Assembly: GCA_015490315.1 (NCBI GenBank)
Contig: WFYB01000231.1
Location: 1 to 17,743 of the forward strand
Source: Sulfurovum sp.
Lineage (GTDB): Bacteria > Campylobacterota > Campylobacteria > Campylobacterales > Sulfurovaceae
DNA: 17,743 nucleotides
Direction: 5' to 3'
The notes below the pieces were generated by a model that searched no databases, was not told where the DNA came from, and was given only the letters and a program-made list of their open reading frames with translations. Of this stretch, positions 1 through 6,302 are shown one piece after another. The position numbers and the translations under genes were made by a program. Position 1 is the first letter of the stretch, and the number at the start of each line of letters is the position of its first letter.

Positions 1-128
1 ACGCGAGAGAGTCTGGTCTTTTTCGTCGCTGCGATTCTAAGATCCGCCGCTTCAAAACGTGCAAGGATCTGCCCTACAACATTCTTCGCTACTGCATCAG
101 GTTTAATGATTGATAGTGTTTGTTCCAT
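1..128 (-). CDS. ndk: Nucleoside diphosphate kinase, N-terminal part (runs off left edge)
   Basis: Ndk transfers the gamma-phosphate from ATP to other nucleoside diphosphates through a phosphohistidine intermediate. Only the first 42 codons are in the window. They begin MEQTLSIIKPDAV, the N-terminal beta strand and KPDAV signature of the Ndk family, and continue with VVGQILARFEAADLRI, the usual first helix and following strand. The catalytic histidine lies beyond the edge. The ATG at 126-128 is preceded on the minus strand by AGGA about 8 bases upstream. A hairpin and a candidate -10 lie in the 142-base gap to the ferredoxin gene, so ndk probably has its own promoter. I recall ndk beside a ferredoxin gene in related genomes, which supports the call. 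Confidence 0.93.
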   Translation of the reverse strand, partial: MEQTLSIIKPDAVAKNVVGQILARFEAADLRIAATKKTRLSR

Positions 129-151
129 CTTATTTTCCTAGAGGATAATTT

Positions 152-166
152 ACTTCACAATGAAGT
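152..166 (-). promoter_or_regulatory. Small hairpin in the ndk leader
   Basis: A perfect 6-bp inverted repeat, ACTTCA and TGAAGT, with a 3-base loop lies between the candidate ndk -10 element and the start codon. It would form at the extreme 5' end of the ndk transcript. It may stabilise the mRNA; no regulator can be named. Confidence 0.3.
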
Positions 167-177
167 ATTCGGGCGGA

Positions 178-183
178 ATTGTA
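178..183 (-). promoter_or_regulatory. Candidate -10 element for ndk
   Basis: On the minus strand this reads TACAAT inside TTTTAGATACAATTCC, which resembles the extended -10 elements seen before rplY and lysA in this window. No clear -35 is visible, as is usual for the vegetative sigma factor of Campylobacterota. The predicted leader is about 45 bases. Confidence 0.45.
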
Positions 184-229
184 TCTAAAATGTTATTAAA
201 GGGAGATTAAAATTTGAAAGGGGTAGAGT

Positions 230-255
230 AAGAAAGCCGCTGATGCGGCTCTCTT
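230..255 (-). terminator. Probable intrinsic terminator after the ferredoxin gene
   Basis: An 11-bp stem (one G-T wobble on the minus strand) around a 4-base loop: the GCCGC and GCGGC core is flanked by A/T-rich arms. It begins 15 bases downstream of the ferredoxin stop codon. The T-rich 3' arm ends TTTCTT, but there is no long U tract beyond it, so termination strength is uncertain. Confidence 0.55.
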
Positions 256-270
256 GTTGAAAGTACTCGA

Positions 271-636
271 TTAGTCTTCTACGACTGATCTGTGTGCTTT
301 TCTATCTTCGATTGAGATATCATCTCTGTATGGCATCTCTGCATCAGGGTTTTCACATACGTATGGCTTCTCACCAAGGTAGTTGTCACCTTCACAGAAG
401 TATGACTTGTACTCAGATGTAAACGGCATATCCCATGTGATACAATCTTCGGTAGGACAAGCCTCCGCACATGCCGGTGTATCAAAGTGATCTACACACT
501 CGACACATTTGTCAGGGTACACATAGTAGTACTCCTCACCAGTCGGGTTATCATCCTCATCTACGATTGCTTCTACCGGACATTCGTCAATACAAGCTGC
601 ACAGTTGATACAAGTATCGTTAATTACTACTGCCAT
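271..636 (-). CDS. 2[4Fe-4S] ferredoxin with extra C-terminal cysteines
   Basis: Small cytoplasmic electron carrier of 121 aa. Cluster-binding motifs are C9-x2-C12-x2-C15-x3-C19-P and C44-x2-C47-x8-C56-x3-C60-P. The eight-residue spacing in the second motif is the mark of the Allochromatium vinosum (Alvin) type. Three further cysteines (C65, C81, C94) and an acidic C-terminal tail of about 55 residues extend it well beyond a minimal 8-Fe ferredoxin. In Campylobacterota such ferredoxins take electrons from pyruvate and 2-oxoglutarate oxidoreductases and, in autotrophs, support the reductive TCA cycle; that partner is inferred. A strong AAGGAGA ribosome site precedes the ATG. A candidate -10 lies in the 59-base gap to metK and a hairpin follows the stop, so it is probably its own transcript. 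The exact fdx name is not assigned. Confidence 0.9.
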   Translation of the reverse strand: MAVVINDTCINCAACIDECPVEAIVDEDDNPTGEEYYYVYPDKCVECVDHFDTPACAEACPTEDCITWDMPFTSEYKSYFCEGDNYLGEKPYVCENPDAEMPYRDDISIEDRKAHRSVVED

Positions 637-663
637 TATTATCTCCTTATTTAAAGTTTACAA

Positions 664-669
664 ACTATA
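664..669 (-). promoter_or_regulatory. Candidate -10 element for the ferredoxin gene
   Basis: Minus-strand TATAGT within TTGTTATAGTTTG, about 28 bases upstream of the ferredoxin start and downstream of the metK stop. No -35 is recognisable. A short leader with a good ribosome site would follow. Confidence 0.4.
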
Positions 670-695
670 ACAAAAGTTATTTAAATTACTCTTAA

Positions 696-1853
696 TTAGA
701 GAGCAAAGAATGTCTTGATTGCCTCCACCTTGTCCAATTTTTCCCATGTAAAGCCAAGATGCTCACGTCCGAAATGTCCATAGGCTGCTGTCTGGCGGTA
801 GATCGGTCTAAGCAGATCGAGCTCCTTGATGATCCCCGCAGGTGTCAGATCAAAAAGCGTTTCGACACACTCTGTGATCTTCTCCTCTTGGACGTGTGCT
901 GTTCCGTGTGTATTGACATAGATCGAGACCGGTTTGGCGACACCGATCGCATAGGCTACCTGCAGGGTAGCTTTGTCACAGACACCCGCAGCGACGAGGT
1001 TCTTCGCGACATAGCGTGCCGCATATGCAGCAGAGCGATCAACCTTGGTGGGATCCTTGCCGGAAAATGCACCCCCGCCGTGCGGACATGCACCCCCGTA
1101 GGTATCGACAATAATCTTCCTCCCCGTTAACCCGGCATCCCCCTGCGGCCCGCCTATCACAAAACGTCCTGTAGGGTTGATATGGTAGGTTACCGCTGTC
1201 GTATCGATATCATACTGGGCAAGTACAGGATCGATCACCTCTTGACGCACAGCTCTTTGCACCTGCTCAAGAGAGATATTGTCATGGTGCTGCGTGGAGA
1301 CCACGACCGTATCTACCGCAACCGGCTGATGATCCACATACTTGACAGAGACCTGTGCCTTGCCGTCAGGTCTTAGGAACGGAACAGTACCGTTCTTTCT
1401 AACTTCTGCCAATTTGGCAGTGATACGGTGAGCCAGTGTGATAGGCAGCGGCATCAGCTCGGGTGTCTCCCGACATGCATAACCGAACATCAGCCCCTGA
1501 TCCCCTGCACCGATCTCTCCACACGCTTTGTCCACCCCCTGATTGATATCAGGACTCTGTTCACCTATACCGTTAAGTACCCCCGCACTGCGGTAGTCAA
1601 AACCATACGCCGCATCGGTATAGCCTATCTCTCTGACAACCTCTCTGGCAATCTCCTGCATCGGCGCATAGCTGGTAGTCTTTAGTTCGCCTGCAATCAC
1701 ACAAAAACCGTTACTCAGCAACGTCTCACATGCCACTCTGGCATTGGGATCCTCTTTGATGATGTAGTCCAAAATCGCATCGGATATCTGGTCTGCCATC
1801 TTGTCAGGATGCCCTTCGGTTACTGATTCACTGGTAAAAATGTATTCGTTCAT
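696..1853 (-). CDS. metK: S-adenosylmethionine synthetase (methionine adenosyltransferase)
   Basis: Makes S-adenosylmethionine from methionine and ATP, releasing phosphate and pyrophosphate; cytosolic. The 385-aa length is normal for bacterial MetK. Family signatures are all present: GHPDK at residues 14-18 (ATP and Mg binding), the hexapeptide block GAGDQGLMFGYA at 115-126, GDAGLTGRKIIVDTYGG near 238-254, and the glycine-rich GGGAFSGKDPTKVDRSA at 259-275. The start ATG (1851-1853) has AAGGAG just upstream; another ATG four bases earlier is out of frame. The 196-base gap to dxs holds a terminator-like hairpin, a REP-like hairpin and a candidate promoter, so metK is probably transcribed separately from dxs. 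No SAM riboswitch was recognised in the leader. Confidence 0.98.
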   Translation of the reverse strand: MNEYIFTSESVTEGHPDKMADQISDAILDYIIKEDPNARVACETLLSNGFCVIAGELKTTSYAPMQEIAREVVREIGYTDAAYGFDYRSAGVLNGIGEQSPDINQGVDKACGEIGAGDQGLMFGYACRETPELMPLPITLAHRITAKLAEVRKNGTVPFLRPDGKAQVSVKYVDHQPVAVDTVVVSTQHHDNISLEQVQRAVRQEVIDPVLAQYDIDTTAVTYHINPTGRFVIGGPQGDAGLTGRKIIVDTYGGACPHGGGAFSGKDPTKVDRSAAYAARYVAKNLVAAGVCDKATLQVAYAIGVAKPVSIYVNTHGTAHVQEEKITECVETLFDLTPAGIIKELDLLRPIYRQTAAYGHFGREHLGFTWEKLDKVEAIKTFFAL

Positions 1854-1888
1854 TCATGCTCCTTCTCATCCATACTTCTTCTTGAAGC

Positions 1889-1901
1889 TTGGCAAAGCCA
1901 A
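1889..1901 (-). promoter_or_regulatory. Short hairpin in the metK leader
   Basis: A perfect 5-bp inverted repeat, TTGGC and GCCAA, around AAA lies about 35 bases upstream of the metK start. It falls inside the predicted leader. It is too small to be a known SAM-sensing riboswitch and its role is unknown. Confidence 0.25.
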
Positions 1902-1929
1902 TTTTCAATTCATCTCACTTCAATAAGAG

Positions 1930-1937
1930 ATTTTATA
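1930..1937 (-). promoter_or_regulatory. Candidate -10 element for metK
   Basis: Minus-strand TATAAAAT within GTATATAAAATCTC, a good match to the Campylobacterota -10 consensus. It predicts a metK leader of about 70 bases. There is no convincing -35. Confidence 0.45.
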
Positions 1938-1957
1938 TACGTCCACTGTCACTGAAC

Positions 1958-1989
1958 TTGACTAAATCACTCAAAAGAGATTTAGTCAA
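1958..1989 (-). terminator. Terminator-like hairpin downstream of dxs
   Basis: A perfect 11-bp inverted repeat (TTGACTAAATC and GATTTAGTCAA) with a 10-base loop, starting about 60 bases after the dxs stop. It is AT-rich and lacks a following T run, so it may terminate weakly or protect the 3' end of the dxs transcript. Confidence 0.45.
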
Positions 1990-1999
1990 ACCCAGTATT

Positions 2000-2017
2000 G
2001 GTGCGTGGCTACGCACC
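2000..2017. repeat. REP-like GC-rich palindrome (GGTGCGT...ACGCACC)
   Basis: A perfect 7-bp stem, GGTGCGT and ACGCACC, around the loop GGCT, followed by CTAC. The GTAGGGTGCGT...ACGCACC form resembles a repeat I remember from intergenic regions of many bacteria. It lies between dxs and metK beside the AT-rich hairpin. Only one copy is in this window, so its repeat status is from memory. Confidence 0.4.
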
Positions 2018-2044
2018 CTACAGCATACCAAGGCAAACACCCAA

Positions 2045-2069
2045 AATTCCTAATTCCTAATTCCTAATT
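2045..2069. repeat. Heptanucleotide tandem repeat (AATTCCT)3.5 over the dxs stop codon
   Basis: Three exact copies of AATTCCT plus AATT. On the minus strand it encodes the last residues of Dxs (LGIRN) and the TAG stop. Because 7 is not a multiple of 3, three copies place a TAG in every reading frame. Confidence 0.9.
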
Positions 2070-3867
2070 TTATCCTCTCCGCTAACTGCTCGGGCAGCAG
2101 TCCCAAACTCTCTTCAACCAGTCTAGTATTGCCATGGGGGATAAAGCGGTCTTCATACTCAAAGCTCTCAAGTGCCACATCCCTAATCCCCTCAGCTGCG
2201 AAAAACTCAAGGATCGACGAGCCTACACCGCCTTTTTTGGCAGAGTCGGAAAAGACAAACCATTTTTTGTATTTTGATGCCAAAGTAGCGAGCATCACCT
2301 CATCAAGCGGTTTGACAAAACGCAGGTCAAGGATCGCCGGTCTCTTATCTAGCAGCTTTGCAGTCTCTATCGCACGTCCTACACCGTTGCCGTATCCTAC
2401 CAGAAGGGTATCATCCTCTCCCTCCTGTAGCAGCGCCGCCTTGCCAAGCTCATACGCTGCTACGTCACTATCCTCTGCGATGAAGGCTCCACGCGGATAG
2501 CGAAATGCACAGGGACGGTCATAGTCTCTGGCAAATGCCATGACCTTTTTCATACTTGTCTCGTTGTATGGAGCAAGCAGCGTCATATTGGGGATCGCGC
2601 GCAGATAAGAGATGTCAAACGCTCCCTGATGGGTCTCACCATCCTCACCTACAATCCCTGCACGGTCAATAGCAAAAGCGACGCCAAGATCCATCAGACA
2701 GATATCATGGATCACCTGATCGTAGCCTCTCTGCAAAAAGGTCGAGTATATCGCACAAAAAGGTTTAAATCCCTCTTTTGCCAAAGACCCCATAGAGGTG
2801 ACTGCATGCTGCTCTGCGATTGCCACATCCCAAAAACGCTCTGGATATTTCTGTATCGCTGCATCCAGCCCGGTACCGCTTGGCATCGCTGCAGTCACCC
2901 CGACGATCTTCTCATCTTCATCCGCCATAGCGACCAGTATTTCAGAGAATATCTTCGTTGCCGCTTTGGCGCTGCTCTTTTTATAGGATTGTCCTGTTTT
3001 GGGATCAAATGCCCCTACTCCATGCCAATGCTCCTTGGTACCCTCTGCGATCTCATACCCCTTGCCTTTGGTCGTCTGGGTATGGATGATCACCGGTTTG
3101 CCAAGTGCCTTTGCCACTTCCATCGTCTCTACGAGTGCAGCAATATTGTGCCCGTCGACAGGACCGATATACTTGATCCCCATCTCTTCAAAGAGAATCC
3201 CCGGTGTGATCAGCTTGAAAGACTCTTCGAAGCGCTTCGCCATATAGCTTGCCCCCTCGGGGAAATGCTCCAGCACCTTCTCCACCCGTCCTTTGAACTT
3301 CTGGTAGAATGACCCTGCCATCGTTTGTGAAAGGAGTTTGGAGATCGCACCGATAGGCTTGGCGATACTCATCTCATTGTCATTGAGGATGATCACTACC
3401 GGATATTTACGATCCCCCAGCTCATTAAGCGCCTCATAGACCATCCCCGCACTCATACTGCCGTCTCCGATCAGAGCCACAGGGATACGTGACTCCCCTT
3501 TGAGTGCGATCGCTTTTGCTGCTCCGACTGCAAGGGATATAGAGGTCGAGCTATGTCCTGCCACATAGTAGTCATAGGGTGATTCGCTCGGCTTGGTATA
3601 GCCGCTGATACCGCCAAACTGACGCAGAGTATCAAAACGCTCCTCGCGACCTGTGAGCAGCTTGTGGGCATACGCCTGATGGCTCACATCGAAAATAAAG
3701 GGATCTTTTTTGACATCAAAGACTTTATGCATCGCAACGATCAGATCGGTCGCTCCCAGTGTCGAGCTCAGGTGCCCGCCGTTTTTGCTGACCGTTTCGA
3801 GTATCTGCGCTCTTATCTTCTCTGCCAGTGCTTCAAGTTCTGTCGTACTGTATGCTTTGATATCCAT
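2050..3867 (-). CDS. dxs: 1-deoxy-D-xylulose-5-phosphate synthase
   Basis: Thiamine-diphosphate enzyme that condenses pyruvate with glyceraldehyde 3-phosphate. It is the first step of the MEP isoprenoid pathway and a source of precursor for thiamine and pyridoxal. At 605 aa it is slightly shorter than the E. coli enzyme. Visible motifs: KNGGHLSSTLGA at 28-39, GHSSTSISLAVGAA near 104-117, the ThDP motif beginning GDG at 134-136 and ending with N162, catalytic E352 in AEQHA, and DRAGIVGEDGETHQG at 401-415 of the transketolase C-terminal half. The start ATG directly abuts the TAG stop of the upstream 77-aa gene, so translation is probably coupled. In C. jejuni and H. pylori, dxs follows fliH; here the flagellar genes are missing. 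The C-terminus is formed by a heptamer repeat. Confidence 0.98.
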   Translation of the reverse strand: MDIKAYSTTELEALAEKIRAQILETVSKNGGHLSSTLGATDLIVAMHKVFDVKKDPFIFDVSHQAYAHKLLTGREERFDTLRQFGGISGYTKPSESPYDYYVAGHSSTSISLAVGAAKAIALKGESRIPVALIGDGSMSAGMVYEALNELGDRKYPVVIILNDNEMSIAKPIGAISKLLSQTMAGSFYQKFKGRVEKVLEHFPEGASYMAKRFEESFKLITPGILFEEMGIKYIGPVDGHNIAALVETMEVAKALGKPVIIHTQTTKGKGYEIAEGTKEHWHGVGAFDPKTGQSYKKSSAKAATKIFSEILVAMADEDEKIVGVTAAMPSGTGLDAAIQKYPERFWDVAIAEQHAVTSMGSLAKEGFKPFCAIYSTFLQRGYDQVIHDICLMDLGVAFAIDRAGIVGEDGETHQGAFDISYLRAIPNMTLLAPYNETSMKKVMAFARDYDRPCAFRYPRGAFIAEDSDVAAYELGKAALLQEGEDDTLLVGYGNGVGRAIETAKLLDKRPAILDLRFVKPLDEVMLATLASKYKKWFVFSDSAKKGGVGSSILEFFAAEGIRDVALESFEYEDRFIPHGNTRLVEESLGLLPEQLAERIKLGIRN

Positions 3868-4101
3868 CTACTGCTTCTTGCTCTTGTTTAGATAGTGTGT
3901 GATGAGTCTCTTGCTAAAGCGTATCTTCTCATCGTCATAAGGGAGCTTCAGTTCATCTGCCAAAGTCTTCAACATCTTTTTGCTCACTCCCATTTTTCTT
4001 TTTTCTATAGTATTCTTTTTAGCTTCATTTTGGATAAAGTGCTCCGGTACAAACGGCTCCGTCTTCAGAGCAGCTCCTTTGATGATGCGTGCACGCTTCA
4101 A
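3868..4101 (-). CDS. Small basic protein of unknown function between hisC and dxs
   Basis: A 77-aa, lysine- and arginine-rich soluble protein that I do not recognise. Its reading frame exactly fills the interval between hisC and dxs. It starts with TTG at 4101, overlapping the hisC stop as TTGA, and has GAGGTGA just upstream as a ribosome site. Its TAG stop touches the dxs ATG. The perfect fit and coupling argue for a real gene. The C-terminal half (about residues 37-77) is predicted helical by eye, with a KKMLKTLADEL heptad-like stretch. In C. jejuni and H. pylori this position holds fliH at the end of fliF-fliG-fliH. I see no resemblance to FliH, but a relic of the flagellar cluster cannot be excluded. 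No membrane segment or cysteine is present. Confidence 0.7.
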   Translation of the reverse strand: MKRARIIKGAALKTEPFVPEHFIQNEAKKNTIEKRKMGVSKKMLKTLADELKLPYDDEKIRFSKRLITHYLNKSKKQ

Positions 4102-5195
4102 ACAGTCACCTCATTAAAGACTTTAAAGAAGGTGTCATTCTGCTTGGGCGTACCGACGGTGATACGGATCGCATTCATCCCATAGCTTGCCAGATCCCGG
4201 ATGATCACCCCTCTTTTGAGCAGTGCATCGGCAATCCGGGTCGAATCCATCCCCTCGTCGAAGAGGTAGGTAATAAAATTGGTATAACTGTCGATATACG
4301 CTATCCCTTTCTCTTTAGCAAATGCCTCATAACGCTTGATCTCTTGTTGATGCAGACGGATAGAGTCCTCCACAAAAGCATCATCACCGCATGCAGCGAT
4401 CGCCGCAGCAAGTGAGAGTGTAGAGATATTGAACGGTGGGCGCATTTTATAAAGCTCCCGGATCACTGTAGACTGTGCTATCCCGTAGCCTACACGCATA
4501 CCGCCCAGTCCATATGCCTTGGAGAAGGTACCCAGATAGATCACGTGTGGATACCCCAGAAGATCTTTGGGAGTAATCTTGTAGCGCGGATCCTTCGCTG
4601 CGGCATACTCCATATAGGCACCGTCGACTACCACCAGTGTCTGGAGAGGATCGACCGCCTCGATGATACGCAGCACCTCTTCTTTGCTCGTGGCATCTCC
4701 TGTAGGGTTGTTGGGGGTGCAAAGATAGACAATGCGCGGCAGATACATCCGGTATGCCTCCATAAACTCATCATATTTGTGCTCGTAACTGGCTGTCTTG
4801 TATATCTTCGCACCCATCTGTCTGGCATAGATCTCATACATTGCAAAGGTCACACCGCTCATCAATACAGATTCATGCTCATTAAGCAGTGCACGGGAGA
4901 TAAACTCAAGTACCTGATCGCTTCCTGCACCGATGATGATGTTCTCATCACCGACACCAAACTTTTCACTCAGTGCGGCTTTTAGCTCGAACATACTGTC
5001 ATCCGGATAGAGATGTGCCTTGTCGGCATTCGCGATGATCGCCTCTTTGACTGCCGACGATGTACCGATAGGATTCTCATTGGAAGCGAGCTTCACCACA
5101 TCTTCCGGCTTGATCCCGAACTCCCGTACCACCAGCTCGATCGGCTTGCCTGCTTCATAGGTTTTGATCTTTTCAAGTACCTTGTTAAATCTCAT
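4098..5195 (-). CDS. hisC: Histidinol-phosphate aminotransferase
   Basis: PLP-dependent class I/II aminotransferase that converts imidazole-acetol phosphate and glutamate to histidinol phosphate in histidine synthesis. HisC enzymes can also act on aromatic 2-oxo acids, which suits its position directly after pheA. Length 365 aa, as expected. Motifs: LASNENPIG near 37-44, YPDD at 63-66, GAGSDQVL at 89-96, the PNNPTG block at 161-166, DGAYMEYA at 191-198, the PLP lysine K226 in GTFSKAYGLGGMRVGYG, and R234. The ribosome site AGGA lies at the distal end of a heptamer repeat that separates it from the pheA stop by 37 bases. Its TGA stop overlaps the TTG start of the next gene. It belongs to a lysA-pheA-hisC-dxs run. 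Confidence 0.96.
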   Translation of the reverse strand: MRFNKVLEKIKTYEAGKPIELVVREFGIKPEDVVKLASNENPIGTSSAVKEAIIANADKAHLYPDDSMFELKAALSEKFGVGDENIIIGAGSDQVLEFISRALLNEHESVLMSGVTFAMYEIYARQMGAKIYKTASYEHKYDEFMEAYRMYLPRIVYLCTPNNPTGDATSKEEVLRIIEAVDPLQTLVVVDGAYMEYAAAKDPRYKITPKDLLGYPHVIYLGTFSKAYGLGGMRVGYGIAQSTVIRELYKMRPPFNISTLSLAAAIAACGDDAFVEDSIRLHQQEIKRYEAFAKEKGIAYIDSYTNFITYLFDEGMDSTRIADALLKRGVIIRDLASYGMNAIRITVGTPKQNDTFFKVFNEVTV

Positions 5196-5203
5196 CCAAA
5201 TTC

Positions 5204-5232
5204 CTATTTTCTATTTTCTATTTTCTATTTTT
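5204..5232. repeat. Heptanucleotide tandem repeat (CTATTTT)4 between pheA and hisC
   Basis: Four copies of CTATTTT, the last with one extra T, fill most of the 37-base gap between the pheA stop and hisC start. On the minus strand the unit is AAAATAG, so it carries stop codons in every frame. The pheA TAG stop adjoins the array, and the hisC ribosome site lies at its far end. Confidence 0.9.
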
Positions 5233-6291
5233 CTATACGTCATCCGTCTCTTTGACATAAGAGCCCAGTACTTTGATCGCATCTTTGTGTTTCTCAAGTA
5301 TCGGTTGGATCTTCGGATCATCTTTATGTCCGTTGAACTCGATAAAGAAGATCGATTCACCCTCGACGATATGTGATTTGATCTTTGTCAGATTGACCTC
5401 TGCCTCCTCAAAGTCATTGAGAAACTCAACAAGTGCACCGGGCTTGTTGGGGAGTCTCACCAGGATCGATGTCTTGTCATTGCCTGAGGGAGCATTCTCA
5501 AAATCAGATATGATAAAAAATCGCGTTCTGTTGTTGGCATCATCTTCAATATTTTCAAAGAGGATCGGCAGATTGTACATCTTTGCTGCCACGCTTGGAC
5601 AGATCGCTGCGGATTTTGGATCGTCACTTGCGAGTTTGGCTGCCTTTGCCGTGGATTCTACAGGGATGAGCTCTTTCTCATCCAAGCCAAGATCGGTCAA
5701 AAACTTGCGGCACTGACCAAAGGCAATATCTTTGGAGTATATCTTCTCCACCTTCTTGATATCCTCTGCCATAGTTGCAAAACTCAGATGCACGTCGATC
5801 ACCACCTCCGCGATGATCTTGAGATCGTATTCATCGAGCCCGTTGATCGTATCGCTGACGATACCGTTGCTTGAGTTTTCGATAGGCACGACACCGAACT
5901 TCGCCGTACCCTTTTTCACCTCTCTAAATACCCCCTGTATCGAGCTGATCGGAAGGTAGCGGCTCATCGCACCAAACTTGCTCTCGGCTGCCTGATGGGT
6001 GAAACTTGCTTCAGGTCCCAGATAGGCGACCGCTTCTGGAAGCTCAAGGTTTCTAGCTACTGCAAAGAGCTCAAGAAAGAGCGCATCGATCGCACTGTCG
6101 GTCAGTTTACCCCTGTTTTGCTCTTTGAGGCGGTTGAGGATCGCCTGCTCGCGCTCAGGTCGATAGATCGGAGCACCGGTAGTGTTCTTGAGCTCACCTA
6201 CCTGATGTACCAGTTCCATACGCTCATTGAAAAGCTTCAAAAGCGTATCATCTATGCTGTCTATCTTCTCTCTGAGCTCATCCAAAGTCAT
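5233..6291 (-). CDS. pheA: Bifunctional chorismate mutase / prephenate dehydratase (P-protein)
   Basis: Converts chorismate to prephenate and then to phenylpyruvate in phenylalanine synthesis. Three domains are visible in 352 aa. An AroQ-type chorismate mutase covers about 1-85, with R7, R24, K35 and the RPEREQAIL helix. Prephenate dehydratase runs from 88 (AYLGPEASFTHQAA) through VVPIENSSNG to the catalytic TRF at 256-258. An ACT regulatory domain covers about 273-350. The ACT motif GALV is intact at 285-288, but the usual ESRP phenylalanine-binding motif reads KSHI at 305-308, so feedback control may differ. The start ATG lies 11 bases after the lysA stop with GGGTGAG as ribosome site, indicating an operon. 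The HAD-family gene that I recall between lysA and pheA in C. jejuni is not present. Confidence 0.96.
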   Translation of the reverse strand: MTLDELREKIDSIDDTLLKLFNERMELVHQVGELKNTTGAPIYRPEREQAILNRLKEQNRGKLTDSAIDALFLELFAVARNLELPEAVAYLGPEASFTHQAAESKFGAMSRYLPISSIQGVFREVKKGTAKFGVVPIENSSNGIVSDTINGLDEYDLKIIAEVVIDVHLSFATMAEDIKKVEKIYSKDIAFGQCRKFLTDLGLDEKELIPVESTAKAAKLASDDPKSAAICPSVAAKMYNLPILFENIEDDANNRTRFFIISDFENAPSGNDKTSILVRLPNKPGALVEFLNDFEEAEVNLTKIKSHIVEGESIFFIEFNGHKDDPKIQPILEKHKDAIKVLGSYVKETDDV

Positions 6292-6302
6292 ACACTCACC
6301 CT

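Noticed and set aside
759..1685. Plus-strand reading frames across metK
   Set aside because: They lie opposite a fully conserved MetK sequence, have no ribosome sites and encode no recognisable proteins; they are antisense shadows. The same applies to plus-strand frames over dxs, hisC, pheA, lysA, lptG, rplY and the pilus ATPase.
1854..1940. SAM riboswitch upstream of metK
   Set aside because: Only a 5-bp hairpin is present; no multi-helix aptamer of a known SAM class was recognised.
2045..2069. Heptamer repeats as a CRISPR array
   Set aside because: The units are 7 bases with no spacers; these are simple tandem repeats.
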